DNA of 64,000 bases, taken from NCBI RefSeq assembly GCF_000827885.1, contig NZ_JTKH01000003.1, forward strand, positions 248,001-312,000. Direction: 5' to 3'. The position numbers and the translations under genes are program-made. Source of the stretch: Vibrio renipiscarius (GTDB lineage: Bacteria; Pseudomonadota; Gammaproteobacteria; Enterobacterales; Vibrionaceae). Below are positions 1-8,450 of this stretch, in pieces. Numbering within the stretch: the stretch's first letter is position 1; each line of letters starts with the position of its first letter. The notes beneath the pieces were generated by a model. The model made no database searches. It was not told the origin of the DNA and saw only the letters and a list, made by a program, of their open reading frames with translations.

Positions 1-273
1 GGGTATCAACTGCCATTCCACGCTTGGGGACAAGGCATTGCCACTCGCGCTTGCCAAATGATGACGGACATTGGTTTTACTGAACTCAACGCGCATAAAA
101 TTAGTGCCGATTGTTACGCATCCAATATCGGGTCATACAAAACCATGGAAAAATGTGGCTATGTGCTTGAAGGTCGACAGCTTGATTACTTCAAAACGGA
201 ACTCGGTTTTGACGATAAGGTTTATTACGGCATCACGGCCAAGCAATACAATGCGCTTAGCCTAGACGCATAG
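1..273 (+). CDS. GNAT family N-acetyltransferase, C-terminal part (5' end outside the window)
   Basis: The open frame enters from the left edge and gives 90 codons before TAG at 271-273. The visible part starts with GYQLPFHAWGQGIATRACQM, a good match to the acetyl-CoA pyrophosphate-binding loop (Q/R-x-x-G-x-G/A) of RimJ/RimL-type acetyltransferases. It continues with the family's usual ASNIGSYKTMEKCGYVLEG block, in which an Asn and a Tyr line the active site. By family knowledge it transfers an acetyl group from acetyl-CoA to an amine of a protein or small molecule. The substrate cannot be told from this piece. A strong terminator follows at 345-375, so it ends a transcript. Confidence 0.8.
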   Translation, partial: GYQLPFHAWGQGIATRACQMMTDIGFTELNAHKISADCYASNIGSYKTMEKCGYVLEGRQLDYFKTELGFDDKVYYGITAKQYNALSLDA

Positions 274-614
274 CCTTACCGAACAGCCTTGCCAAATAAT
301 CTCAACGCACAAAGCTATCGCCTAAATCATCAATCAAACCAAGAAAAAGCCATCAATCTCTCATTGATGGCTTTTGTGTATCCGTAACAATACAGAAAAC
401 TGAGTGATGACTCGCACGTTGATTTTCGCCATTCATGTACTCAATCTCAGCTAAAAGTGAGCAAATTTAGAACATACCACTTATTTTTCGCTCAAAAATT
501 ACTTCAAAATGTGACTTTCTGCTAGGTCGGATTTGTTTTACCCTCAATTATCCTTATAGAATGTACGGATTACGTAAGCCGCTTTGGCTTAGCTTGCAGT
601 ACTCCGAGGGTTGC
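274..614. other. Intergenic region before the formate dehydrogenase gene
   Basis: Apart from the terminator at 345-375 I see no gene. The sequence from about 440 to 560 is AT-rich and must hold the promoter of the formate dehydrogenase gene. I find no convincing FNR (TTGAT-N4-ATCAA) or CRP site in it. Confidence 0.5.
345..375 (+). terminator. Rho-independent terminator after the acetyltransferase
   Basis: AAAAGCCATCAAT (345-357) pairs perfectly with ATTGATGGCTTTT (363-375) around a five-base loop. The stem ends in a T-run on the + strand and an A-run upstream, so it could work in both directions. Confidence 0.85.
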
Positions 615-3600
615 ATGATAGAAATCGTTATTGATGGAAAATATCGAATCGTAGAAAAGGGGCGCACCCTTCTAGAAGTCGCGAAAGTGTGTGGTGTTGA
701 AATCCCATCATTGTGCGGCATGAACAGAAGCAATGAGAAAGTGCCTTGTGATTTGTGTGTGGTCGAAGTCGATCGCCAAAGTGCGCAACCTAACGCGTCA
801 GAATCCATCGCATCAAAACCCACTTCATCACTACAGAGCTCAGCACGACAAAGCTCAACGCAAAAAAGTAATGAGTTAACCTCGTATGAGCTAAAACGTG
901 CGTGTGAACTGGAAGTTTATCATGGCCTCAACGTCGTGACGCAATCAGAGCAACTCAGCGCCCACCGCAAGCAAGCGCTTAACCGCATCATGACGGATCA
1001 CTACGCCGATTGTGAAGCGCCATGCAAAACCGCCTGCCCTGCCGGTGTCGATATTCAATCTTACCTTTATCACATCGCGCAGAACGATCATCAAAAAGCG
1101 ATTGAAGTGATTAAACGCACTCTACCAATGCCTCTTTCCATTGGCCGCGTCTGCCCAGCATTCTGTGAAAGTGAATGTCGCCGCGCCTTAGTCGATGAAC
1201 CCATTGCGATTCGTCAGCTTAAGCGCCATGCCGCCGATGCCGATCTGGCCGCGCACGAAGCCTATACACCGGAAAAGAAAGCCGACAAAGAACGTAACAT
1301 TGCGATCGTTGGCGGTGGTCCAGGTGGATTGACCGCGGGTTATTATTTATCAAACGAAGGCTACAACGTCACGGTCTTTGAATCGATGCCCAAAGCCGGT
1401 GGCTGGCTGCGTTACGGTATTCCTGAATACCGCTTGCCAAAAGACATTCTTGATAAAGAAATCGAGTTGATGTGTCGTAACGGCATGCAAATTCAAACCC
1501 ACCAAAAGCTCGGTGAGCATTTTACCCTTTCGCAGTTGAGCCAAGATTACGACGCGGTCTGCCTTGCGGTCGGCGCGTCACAAGCGGTTGAGATGAATTA
1601 TACCGGCAGTGATTTGGATGGCTGCTATCTCGGTGTCGACTACCTCAAAGATTATGTCACGGATCAGCACTACATTACGGGGCAAAAAGTCGCCGTCATT
1701 GGCGGTGGTAATACCGCCATCGACTGCGCACGTACCGCCCGCCGCGCTGGGGCCGATACCACCTTGATTTACCGTCGTACTCGCGATGAAATGCCGGCAG
1801 AAGATTACGAAATCGTTGAAGCGGAACACGAAGGTGTGAAGTTCCACTTTTTGACCAACCCTGCGGAAAATATTGCCGATGATACTGGTCGTGTGAGTGC
1901 CATTCGTCTTGAACGTATGGCACTTGGTGAGGCGGATGCTTCAGGCCGTCGCAGCCCAAAAGCCACCGGTGAATTCTTTACCGAAGCCTTTGATACCGTG
2001 ATTGCCGCGGTATCCCAAAAACCGGATTTAAGCTTCTTAGACAACGACTCACTGAAGATCCCACTGACTCGTTGGAATACCGCCGATGCCGATGACTTAA
2101 CCATGCATACCGGCACGGGCAACATCTTCAGTATTGGTGATTTTCGTCGTGGTCCTGCCACTGCCGTAGAAGCGGTGGGAGATGGCCGCATCGCCGCCAA
2201 AGCGATCGACTTATTCCTCAATGGCGATATGACAGACATGCCAACGCCAGCCTTTAATTCACGCAAAGAGAAGAAACTGGCGCAAGTCGATCCACTGCAT
2301 TTTGAGAATATCGTAAAAGTCTCGCGTTCAATTATGCCAGAGTTGACTCCAGCACAGCGTGAACAGAGCTTTGCGGAAGTAGAATTGGGCTTTGATAATG
2401 AAGAAGCCATGAGAGAAGCGGCGCGCTGCTTAGAGTGTGGCTGTCAAGCAAACACCGATTGCGCCCTACGCGACTATTCCACCGAATACCAAGCTGAGCA
2501 GCATTTCGACCAATCGCTAAACGTCTCTGCTGCCAAGCCTTCTCCTGCAACCGTCGTCGATCATCATGATTGGCTTGATCTGCGCGCAACCGATCGTCGC
2601 CACAAATACAGCGTGGACCGGAGTTCTGAATTTATCGAGTTTGATGCTAACCGTTGCATTAGCTGTGGCCAGTGTATTCAAGCGTGTCGTGAAACGGCCG
2701 TGCATGGCGTCTTAAGTTTTCTGTGTGACAAAAATGGTCGCCCAGCCCTACGACCAGACGATCGCCCGCGCTTTACGATGAACAGCAAAGAGACACGGGG
2801 CGCAAATAACCGCTCTGCGGCAAACACAAACTGCGACAGCTTCACCCTAATGGGCGATTCTAACTGCGTACAATGCGGTGCGTGTGTTCAAGCCTGCCCT
2901 ACCGGGGCGATGGTGGACAGCCGAGATCGCTCTCAAGGCCGCGACGAGCAACTCAAAGCCGTTGACACCATTTGTACCTATTGCGGCGTCGGTTGCAAGC
3001 TCACAATGATGGTCGAAGAAGCAAGCAATACCATTCGCTATGTCAAAGGCGGCGACTCCCCCGTCAACCAAGGCATGTTGTGCGTGAAAGGCCGTTTTGG
3101 CTTTGATTTTATTCGCAGTGATGAACGTTTAACCACGCCCCTCATTCGTAAAGATGGCTGGCTACAACCGGCCAGTTGGGAAGAAGCGATCGGACTAATT
3201 GCCAATAAATTCCGCGACATCAAGCAAGACTTTGGCAGCAATGCGCTGGCGGGTTTCTCATCGGCGAAAACCACCAATGAAGACAATTACGCCTTCCAGA
3301 AGTTTATCCGTCGTGAATTGGGCACCAACAACGTCGATCACTGCGCACGCTTGTGTCACGCTTCAACCGTAACGGGCCTTGAAGCCTCGTTAGGCAGTGG
3401 CGCAATGACCAACGATATCCCAAGCATTCAGCACTCAGATGTGATTTTTATTATTGGCTCTGATACCACTTCAGCACACCCAATTATTGCCTCTCACATT
3501 AAACAAGCGATTCGTCATCACGGGGCTCGTTTGATTGTTGCGGATCCGAAACGCATAGATATGGTTGATCACGCTGAGCTCTATCTGGCTCACCGTCCTG

Positions 3601-5006
3601 GCACTGACGTCATGCTGTTGAATGGCGTCATGCAGCAAATCATCAAAAACGGGTGGTACGATCAAGAGTACATCGAAGAGCGTGTGGACGGTTTCGATAC
3701 CTTACTGCAAGAAGTGATGTCTCCGGCTTATAGCCTAGAGAAAGTCGAGTTAGTGACCGGAATCAAAGCGCAAGATGTGTTCGCCATGGCGCGAATGATC
3801 GGCACAGCTAAGCGCACTGCCGTTTATTACTCGATGGGCATTACCCAGCACACCACCGGACACGATAACGTCCGCTCTATTGCTAACCTGCAATTGTTGT
3901 GTGGCAACATTGGCATCGAAGGCGGTGGTATTAACCCATTACGCGGCCAATCGAACGTGCAAGGGGCTTGTGATATGGGCGCTCTACCAAACAGCTACCC
4001 GGGTTATCAAAAAGTGTATAACCCAATGGTGCGCCAAAAGTTTGCAATTGAGTGGAATGCACCAAACCTACCCGAAGAGCATGGCTTAACGCTCACCGAA
4101 ATCATCGACGGCGCTTGTCATCGTGATGTGCGTGGTTTGTACATCATGGGGGAAAACCCAGTATTGAGCGATCCTAACCAATCGCATGTGATTGAAGGTT
4201 TAGAAGCGCTCGATTTCTTGGTGGTGCAAGATATCTTCTTAACCGAAACCGCGCAGTACGCTGATGTTGTACTTCCCTCTTGTTCGTTTGCTGAAAAAAC
4301 AGGGCATTTCACCAATACTGAGCGTCGTGTGCAACGCATCAATAAGGTGGTAAATCCGCCGGGTGAGGCCAAAGAAGATTGGTGGATTATCCAAGAAATC
4401 GCTAAGGCGATGGGCAGTGATTGGCATTACCAAACCGTGGCAGACATTACCAATGAGATTGCTCGTGTTACGCCACAATACGTCGGTTTGCAGTGGAAAA
4501 ACATCCCACCTAACGGGGTACAGTGGCCAAGTAACAAGAACAATCCGCAAGGCACACGCATCATGCACCAAACGCAATTTACTCGCGGCAAAGGGCAAAT
4601 GGTGGGCATTCCGTTCCGTTATGCAGCCGAACTGCCTGATGAAGAGTATCCTTTAGTGCTCACCACCGGTCGTGTATTAGAGCAGTTCCACACCGGCACG
4701 ATGACGCGCAAAACAAAAGGACTGGATAACCTTGCCGGCCCTCGAGCAATGATCAGCGTTGAAGATGCCGAAGCATTAGGGATTGGCAACGGGCAACGCT
4801 TAAAAGTGTCCACACGCCGAGGCAGCATCGAAATTGATGCGTTCGTGACCAAGCGAATTCAAAAAGGTGTGGTGTTCATTCCATTCCACTTTGTTGAATC
4901 GCCAGTCAACCGCTTAACCTCGACTGCGACCGATCCGCACGCGAAAATTCCAGAGTTTAAAGTAGCGGCCGTGCGGGTTGAAATCTTCGATGCCCAACAC
5001 GCTTAA
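615..5006 (+). CDS. Formate dehydrogenase alpha subunit fused to an NAD(P)H/FAD oxidoreductase module (molybdopterin enzyme)
   Basis: A 1463-residue cytoplasmic fusion that probably oxidises formate to CO2 and passes electrons to NAD(P)+. Domains in order: a NuoG-like 2Fe-2S domain (Cys34, Cys45, Cys48, with a likely fourth ligand Cys97); a GltD/dihydropyrimidine-dehydrogenase-type cysteine motif (CEAPCKTACPAG, about residues 136-147); an FAD-binding GGGPGG near 232 and an NAD(P)-binding GGGNTA near 361; a bacterial 2x4Fe-4S ferredoxin pair (CISCGQC near 681, CVQCGAC near 752); the 4Fe-4S motif of molybdopterin oxidoreductases (CTYCGVGC near 787); then the FdhA catalytic domain. The Mo ligand is Cys914 in CARLCHAS, so it is a non-selenocysteine enzyme. 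I chose ATG 615, with GAGG five bases upstream, over ATG 561, because the 2Fe-2S fold begins MIEIVIDG. A Ser/Gln-rich insertion (about residues 54-90) splits the 2Fe-2S motif. No separate beta or gamma subunit lies next to it. Confidence 0.88.
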   Translation: MIEIVIDGKYRIVEKGRTLLEVAKVCGVEIPSLCGMNRSNEKVPCDLCVVEVDRQSAQPNASESIASKPTSSLQSSARQSSTQKSNELTSYELKRACELEVYHGLNVVTQSEQLSAHRKQALNRIMTDHYADCEAPCKTACPAGVDIQSYLYHIAQNDHQKAIEVIKRTLPMPLSIGRVCPAFCESECRRALVDEPIAIRQLKRHAADADLAAHEAYTPEKKADKERNIAIVGGGPGGLTAGYYLSNEGYNVTVFESMPKAGGWLRYGIPEYRLPKDILDKEIELMCRNGMQIQTHQKLGEHFTLSQLSQDYDAVCLAVGASQAVEMNYTGSDLDGCYLGVDYLKDYVTDQHYITGQKVAVIGGGNTAIDCARTARRAGADTTLIYRRTRDEMPAEDYEIVEAEHEGVKFHFLTNPAENIADDTGRVSAIRLERMALGEADASGRRSPKATGEFFTEAFDTVIAAVSQKPDLSFLDNDSLKIPLTRWNTADADDLTMHTGTGNIFSIGDFRRGPATAVEAVGDGRIAAKAIDLFLNGDMTDMPTPAFNSRKEKKLAQVDPLHFENIVKVSRSIMPELTPAQREQSFAEVELGFDNEEAMREAARCLECGCQANTDCALRDYSTEYQAEQHFDQSLNVSAAKPSPATVVDHHDWLDLRATDRRHKYSVDRSSEFIEFDANRCISCGQCIQACRETAVHGVLSFLCDKNGRPALRPDDRPRFTMNSKETRGANNRSAANTNCDSFTLMGDSNCVQCGACVQACPTGAMVDSRDRSQGRDEQLKAVDTICTYCGVGCKLTMMVEEASNTIRYVKGGDSPVNQGMLCVKGRFGFDFIRSDERLTTPLIRKDGWLQPASWEEAIGLIANKFRDIKQDFGSNALAGFSSAKTTNEDNYAFQKFIRRELGTNNVDHCARLCHASTVTGLEASLGSGAMTNDIPSIQHSDVIFIIGSDTTSAHPIIASHIKQAIRHHGARLIVADPKRIDMVDHAELYLAHRPGTDVMLLNGVMQQIIKNGWYDQEYIEERVDGFDTLLQEVMSPAYSLEKVELVTGIKAQDVFAMARMIGTAKRTAVYYSMGITQHTTGHDNVRSIANLQLLCGNIGIEGGGINPLRGQSNVQGACDMGALPNSYPGYQKVYNPMVRQKFAIEWNAPNLPEEHGLTLTEIIDGACHRDVRGLYIMGENPVLSDPNQSHVIEGLEALDFLVVQDIFLTETAQYADVVLPSCSFAEKTGHFTNTERRVQRINKVVNPPGEAKEDWWIIQEIAKAMGSDWHYQTVADITNEIARVTPQYVGLQWKNIPPNGVQWPSNKNNPQGTRIMHQTQFTRGKGQMVGIPFRYAAELPDEEYPLVLTTGRVLEQFHTGTMTRKTKGLDNLAGPRAMISVEDAEALGIGNGQRLKVSTRRGSIEIDAFVTKRIQKGVVFIPFHFVESPVNRLTSTATDPHAKIPEFKVAAVRVEIFDAQHA

Positions 5007-5060
5007 ACGGAGAGTATTCGTTTAAGCCGCTTGCCATAAAACGCGTTGGCAAAAATGGAA

Positions 5061-5096
5061 AAAGGGCGATGAATCTCCTACCGATTCTCGCCCTTT
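5061..5096. terminator. Bidirectional terminator between convergent genes
   Basis: AAAGGGCGA (5061-5069) pairs with TCGCCCTTT (5088-5096), and an inner GAATC/GATTC stem extends it. It lies between the convergent formate dehydrogenase and nucleosidase genes and has A/T runs on both flanks. Confidence 0.75.
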
Positions 5097-5155
5097 ACTT
5101 CCCGATTCTTCACTCGTGCTGCAATCGCACTTAAGCCAACATAAGTCTGTGGTTA

Positions 5156-5908
5156 TTACATACGTTTAAGCATATTCAGCGTGATATTCGCAGAGTTGTC
5201 TGCCGTGGCTTTTTTCAACTCGCTGTACACCATCTCCGCAGAACCATCCGCTTTATCTGAAATGGTACGAATCACAACGTAAGGCACGTGAAACGCATCC
5301 GCCACCTGCCCAAGGGCTGCGCCTTCCATTTCAACCGCCATCGCATTAAATTCTTTGTAGATACCCGTCACGATCTCTTTATTGGCAATAAATTGATCGC
5401 CTGATGCAATGATACCTTGGTAAACACGCTCTTTCCCTAACACGGCAACGGACGCATCAAAGGCGTATTTTTGTAAATTTTTATCCGCGTAAAAGTGACG
5501 GTCTTCATAGCCGGACAATTCACCTTTTGGCTTGCCAAACATGGTTAAGTCAACATCGTGTTGAACGAGGCTAGTCGAAACGACCACATCTAATGGCTCA
5601 AGTTTTGGTTCACTCGCACCCGCAATGCCAGTGAAAATCAGTTGATCAACACCGAATGATTGAATCAGTAATGTTGTCGCGACAGCCGCGTTTACTTTAC
5701 CCACGCCAGATTGAGTGACGACCACTTCTTTACCTTCGATCGTACCGGTATAAAAAGTATGGCTACCGACCTTTGTCACTTGTTGGTTTTCAATTTTTGG
5801 CAAGAGCGCTTCAACTTCTACATCCATTGCACCGACGATACCAATCGTTGAAGCCAAAGAAGGAAAAGCACAAAGAGTAAGCATTGTTACAACTGATTTT
5901 TTAAACAT
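5156..5908 (-). CDS. mtnN: Exported 5'-methylthioadenosine/S-adenosylhomocysteine nucleosidase
   Basis: It hydrolyses MTA or SAH to adenine and a thioribose sugar. The fold is the PNP/UDP phosphorylase type: IGIVGAMDVEVEALLP carries the catalytic acid region, GVGKVNAA and GIAGA the ribose and adenine sites, VEMEGAALGQ the substrate-binding Met-Glu, and RTISDKAD the catalytic Asp. Unusually for a family that is normally cytosolic, the protein starts with a clear signal peptide (MFKKSVVTMLTLCAFPSLAS). I chose ATG 5908 because it gives this clean signal; an in-frame GTG at 5920 would add four residues. It is likely a second, periplasmic copy whose job is adenine salvage or removal of extracellular MTA/SAH; that role is inference. 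Confidence 0.88.
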   Translation of the reverse strand: MFKKSVVTMLTLCAFPSLASTIGIVGAMDVEVEALLPKIENQQVTKVGSHTFYTGTIEGKEVVVTQSGVGKVNAAVATTLLIQSFGVDQLIFTGIAGASEPKLEPLDVVVSTSLVQHDVDLTMFGKPKGELSGYEDRHFYADKNLQKYAFDASVAVLGKERVYQGIIASGDQFIANKEIVTGIYKEFNAMAVEMEGAALGQVADAFHVPYVVIRTISDKADGSAEMVYSELKKATADNSANITLNMLKRM

Positions 5909-6019
5909 GGTCACTTTCACTGAATTAACGCATCACCCCTTTGCGATACGCCGCGAACAATACCGTGTAAAAGACAAATGGCAAACGTTTGCTTGCGAGT
6001 AAAATCTCATTTGGTGAGA

Positions 6020-6059
6020 ATCAAAAGTGAAGATAGGGTCATAACGCGATCTTCACTTT
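6020..6059 (-). terminator. Terminator after the SDR gene
   Basis: AAAGTGAAGAT (6024-6034) and ATCTTCACTTT (6049-6059) form an 11-bp perfect stem with a 14-base loop. Read on the minus strand it is followed by TTTTGATT. It lies about 45 bp after the SDR stop codon. Confidence 0.7.
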
Positions 6060-6104
6060 GCAAGAGTTGGTCGTCACACAGCAGCTGACGCTAAACCGAC
6101 TTGC

Positions 6105-6944
6105 TTACTCAAACTGCACCTTATCGACATCAAAATAATAACGAGACGTGGCAATATCCATCCCTCCCGTCACCGGCAAACAGACACCGGTAATAAAACT
6201 CGCTTTGTCACTGGCTAAAAAGCTCACCGCATTGGCAATATCATCCGGTTCACCCATGCGTTTGATCGGCTGAGTGGCTAGAAAATGATCAATGTACTCT
6301 TGTGTCAGATTTTTTTTCACCGCATCCGTGGCGATCATACCCGGCAAAACCGCATTGCAGCGAATACCAAAATTCGCGTATTGAATCGCGATTTGGCGAG
6401 TCATGTGGTTGATGGCATTTTTCGACGTGCCGTAAGCAATACTCGACATTTCCGCGCTTAATGATGACAAAGAGGAAATGTTGACGATCGCGCCCCCACC
6501 CTGCTTCACCATCGTCGGAATAACCGCTTTTGATGGAATAAAGACACTGTTGATATTGGCGAGAATGTTCTTCTCCCAACTGGTCACTTCCGTATGGGCT
6601 AAATCTCTATCTTGGCGTAAATCGACACCCCCAAAATTATTGATCAACACATCAATTCTGCCTTCTTTTTCAAGAATCGAATCAATTAAAGTGGCGTACG
6701 TTTCATTATCAAACGCGTTAAAGAACACCCCGACCGCACTGCCTAGACAGATGCTATTGGCATTGATTTCACCCGCCGTTGCACTGGCCAGATCGAAATC
6801 CCAATCAGCGATATACACCTTGGCCCCTTTTGCTGCCAACAGCATACTGCATGCGCGGCCAATGCCCTGTGCGCCCGCTAGAACCAAGGCAATTTTCGTC
6901 TCAAAATCATTATTCACTGGATGGTTATTCGTCACTAATGACAT
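6105..6944 (-). CDS. Short-chain dehydrogenase/reductase (SDR family)
   Basis: A 279-residue classical SDR that uses NAD(P)(H) to interconvert a hydroxyl and a carbonyl group on an unknown substrate. The cofactor motif is AGAQGIGRA near residue 24, and an acidic Asp-Trp-Asp follows the second beta strand, which favours NAD over NADP. The structural motif is NNFGG in place of the usual NNAG. The catalytic Ser lies in NISSLSS and Tyr/Lys in YGTSK. The C-terminal tail (about 20 residues after the usual GG) is longer than in FabG. AAGGA precedes ATG 6944. It follows the permease gene by 56 bp on the same strand and may be cotranscribed with it. Confidence 0.82.
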   Translation of the reverse strand: MSLVTNNHPVNNDFETKIALVLAGAQGIGRACSMLLAAKGAKVYIADWDFDLASATAGEINANSICLGSAVGVFFNAFDNETYATLIDSILEKEGRIDVLINNFGGVDLRQDRDLAHTEVTSWEKNILANINSVFIPSKAVIPTMVKQGGGAIVNISSLSSLSAEMSSIAYGTSKNAINHMTRQIAIQYANFGIRCNAVLPGMIATDAVKKNLTQEYIDHFLATQPIKRMGEPDDIANAVSFLASDKASFITGVCLPVTGGMDIATSRYYFDVDKVQFE

Positions 6945-7000
6945 ATCAATTCCTTACTCAGTTTCATCGCGTCATCGATACGCGATCGTCTAAACAATAA

Positions 7001-8230
7001 TCACATGTTCATTCCCGTAGCCGCATTGGCGCTTTTACCCAAACGGTAGTACCAAATAGAAAGAGGGATAAAAATCAGGTTCATGATGGTGGTCAAATTC
7101 CAACCAAACCCATCTTGATTGATGGTTCGCAAACCTTGTGCCGTTGCATCAAGGTTGAGCCCATTAAAGATGACATCAACGCACAAACCGGTAAATAGAA
7201 TCGCGACAAACAGCAAGCCCACCATCCATTTCGCCGGGCGTTTACCATAGTATTTTTGATAAACACGCATCATAGGAATGGTTAAAACATCGGCCAGAAT
7301 GAAACCAATCACACCGCCAAATGAGATGCCGCCATGCCACAGCGCCGCCGCCAAAAGTAAATTACCGACAGAACAAACATAGGCGATGACCGCAACAAAA
7401 ATACCAATAATCACATCAAGAAAGGAGTGTAACCAAACCGGCAAATGGACGTCGTTGCTAATAAATAGCATGCGCCACCCTTCAATGGGCACCACCGCAA
7501 TCAACACCGATGACACCACCACACCGATAAGGATCTCTTTGCCGATCATCGATAAATCCATTTGGAAGAAACCGGCTGATTTGGTCACTTTTTCCATCAA
7601 CAGTGACACCGCCGTTTGGGATGCCATGTGCATGGTTTTGTCTGGCGTCGATGACATATCCATACCGCAGTCGCTATCGTCATGCGCCATCGAAGCCATA
7701 TCCATACCGCAATCGCTGTCACTATCACGATCACTGTCACTCATGCTCGGTTTGTTTTCTTGCTCTGCGGCGATATGTTGACGTAATTCCGCTTCGACTT
7801 CTTTAGGATAAAAACGCTGGAAGAGCACGGCCACAGTGACGATCAAAATGAGCCCACCGAGCACTTCCCCCCACAGGAATGTCCAACCCAATAAGGCCAC
7901 CAGCACGATAAACATTTCAACAATTAAATTGGTACTGGCCACCAAAAATGCCACCGCATTCGCTACGGTCGATTTTTTACTCAGTAAGGTATGTGAGAGC
8001 GATGCTGCGGCATAGGAGCAAGAAGACGAAACCATGCCGAGAACCGTCGAATATGAAAGACTTTTTACGTTGGTTTTGCCCAAGTGTTTGACCACCGTTT
8101 CAACGGGCAAAAAGTGACGAATCAGAGAGGATAAGATCAAGCCAAACGCCAACGGCCAAAAGATTTGCCACACCATATTGCTAAACACTGAGACAATATG
8201 GAAAAGAAGATTACCGCCATCACTTTGCAT
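7001..8230 (-). CDS. COG0701/UPF0718-type inner-membrane permease with a Cys/Met/Asp-rich loop
   Basis: A 409-residue polytopic membrane protein. Two hydrophobic halves of about four segments each flank a central hydrophilic loop, the layout of the DUF318/ArsP-like permease family. The first half holds the conserved SSSCSYAAAS segment and the second half CSVGN. The central loop (about residues 165-205) is odd: it has a repeated DSDCGMDM unit with a 14-residue period and an Asp/Ser-rich lead-in, and could bind a soft metal. Family members export organoarsenicals or are linked to metal resistance; the substrate here is unknown. AAGGGG lies eight bases before ATG 8230. The SDR gene follows by 56 bp. 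Confidence 0.75.
   Translation of the reverse strand: MQSDGGNLLFHIVSVFSNMVWQIFWPLAFGLILSSLIRHFLPVETVVKHLGKTNVKSLSYSTVLGMVSSSCSYAAASLSHTLLSKKSTVANAVAFLVASTNLIVEMFIVLVALLGWTFLWGEVLGGLILIVTVAVLFQRFYPKEVEAELRQHIAAEQENKPSMSDSDRDSDSDCGMDMASMAHDDSDCGMDMSSTPDKTMHMASQTAVSLLMEKVTKSAGFFQMDLSMIGKEILIGVVVSSVLIAVVPIEGWRMLFISNDVHLPVWLHSFLDVIIGIFVAVIAYVCSVGNLLLAAALWHGGISFGGVIGFILADVLTIPMMRVYQKYYGKRPAKWMVGLLFVAILFTGLCVDVIFNGLNLDATAQGLRTINQDGFGWNLTTIMNLIFIPLSIWYYRLGKSANAATGMNM
7655..7720 (-). repeat. In-frame direct repeat encoding DSDCGMDM twice
   Basis: Two 24-bp copies (7655-7678 and 7697-7720) differ at two positions and lie 42 bp apart, so the reading frame is kept. Each encodes DSDCGMDM inside the permease loop. 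Confidence 0.8.
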
Positions 8231-8407
8231 AAGTGACCCCTTTGTTTTAGGACGATTAAATGCTCTCTAAGCATAGTACGCCTATCACAAAGCTTTGTGT
8301 CTTGTCGAAAACTCAATCTATAAATGCAGATTTAACGAGGTGCGGGAGGGGGATTTCATCAGAAGTGACGATATCGATAATGGGGTTGAAGTGGAGGGAA
8401 GATTGGA

Positions 8408-8441
8408 GGATCTCAATCGGCCAAAGCGCTGATTGAGATCC
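8408..8441 (-). terminator. Hairpin after hflX, probable terminator
   Basis: GGATCTCAATC (8408-8418) pairs perfectly with GATTGAGATCC (8431-8441), ten bases beyond the hflX stop codon. There is no real T-run, so termination is inferred from stem strength and position. Confidence 0.5.
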
Positions 8442-8450
8442 CCTGACCGC

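Noticed and set aside
561..614. Upstream ATG for the formate dehydrogenase
   Set aside because: It adds 18 residues before the 2Fe-2S fold, while ATG 615 has GAGG at the right distance.
3342..3359. Selenocysteine in the formate dehydrogenase
   Set aside because: The Mo-ligand codon at 3354 is TGT (Cys); there is no in-frame TGA and no need for a SECIS element.
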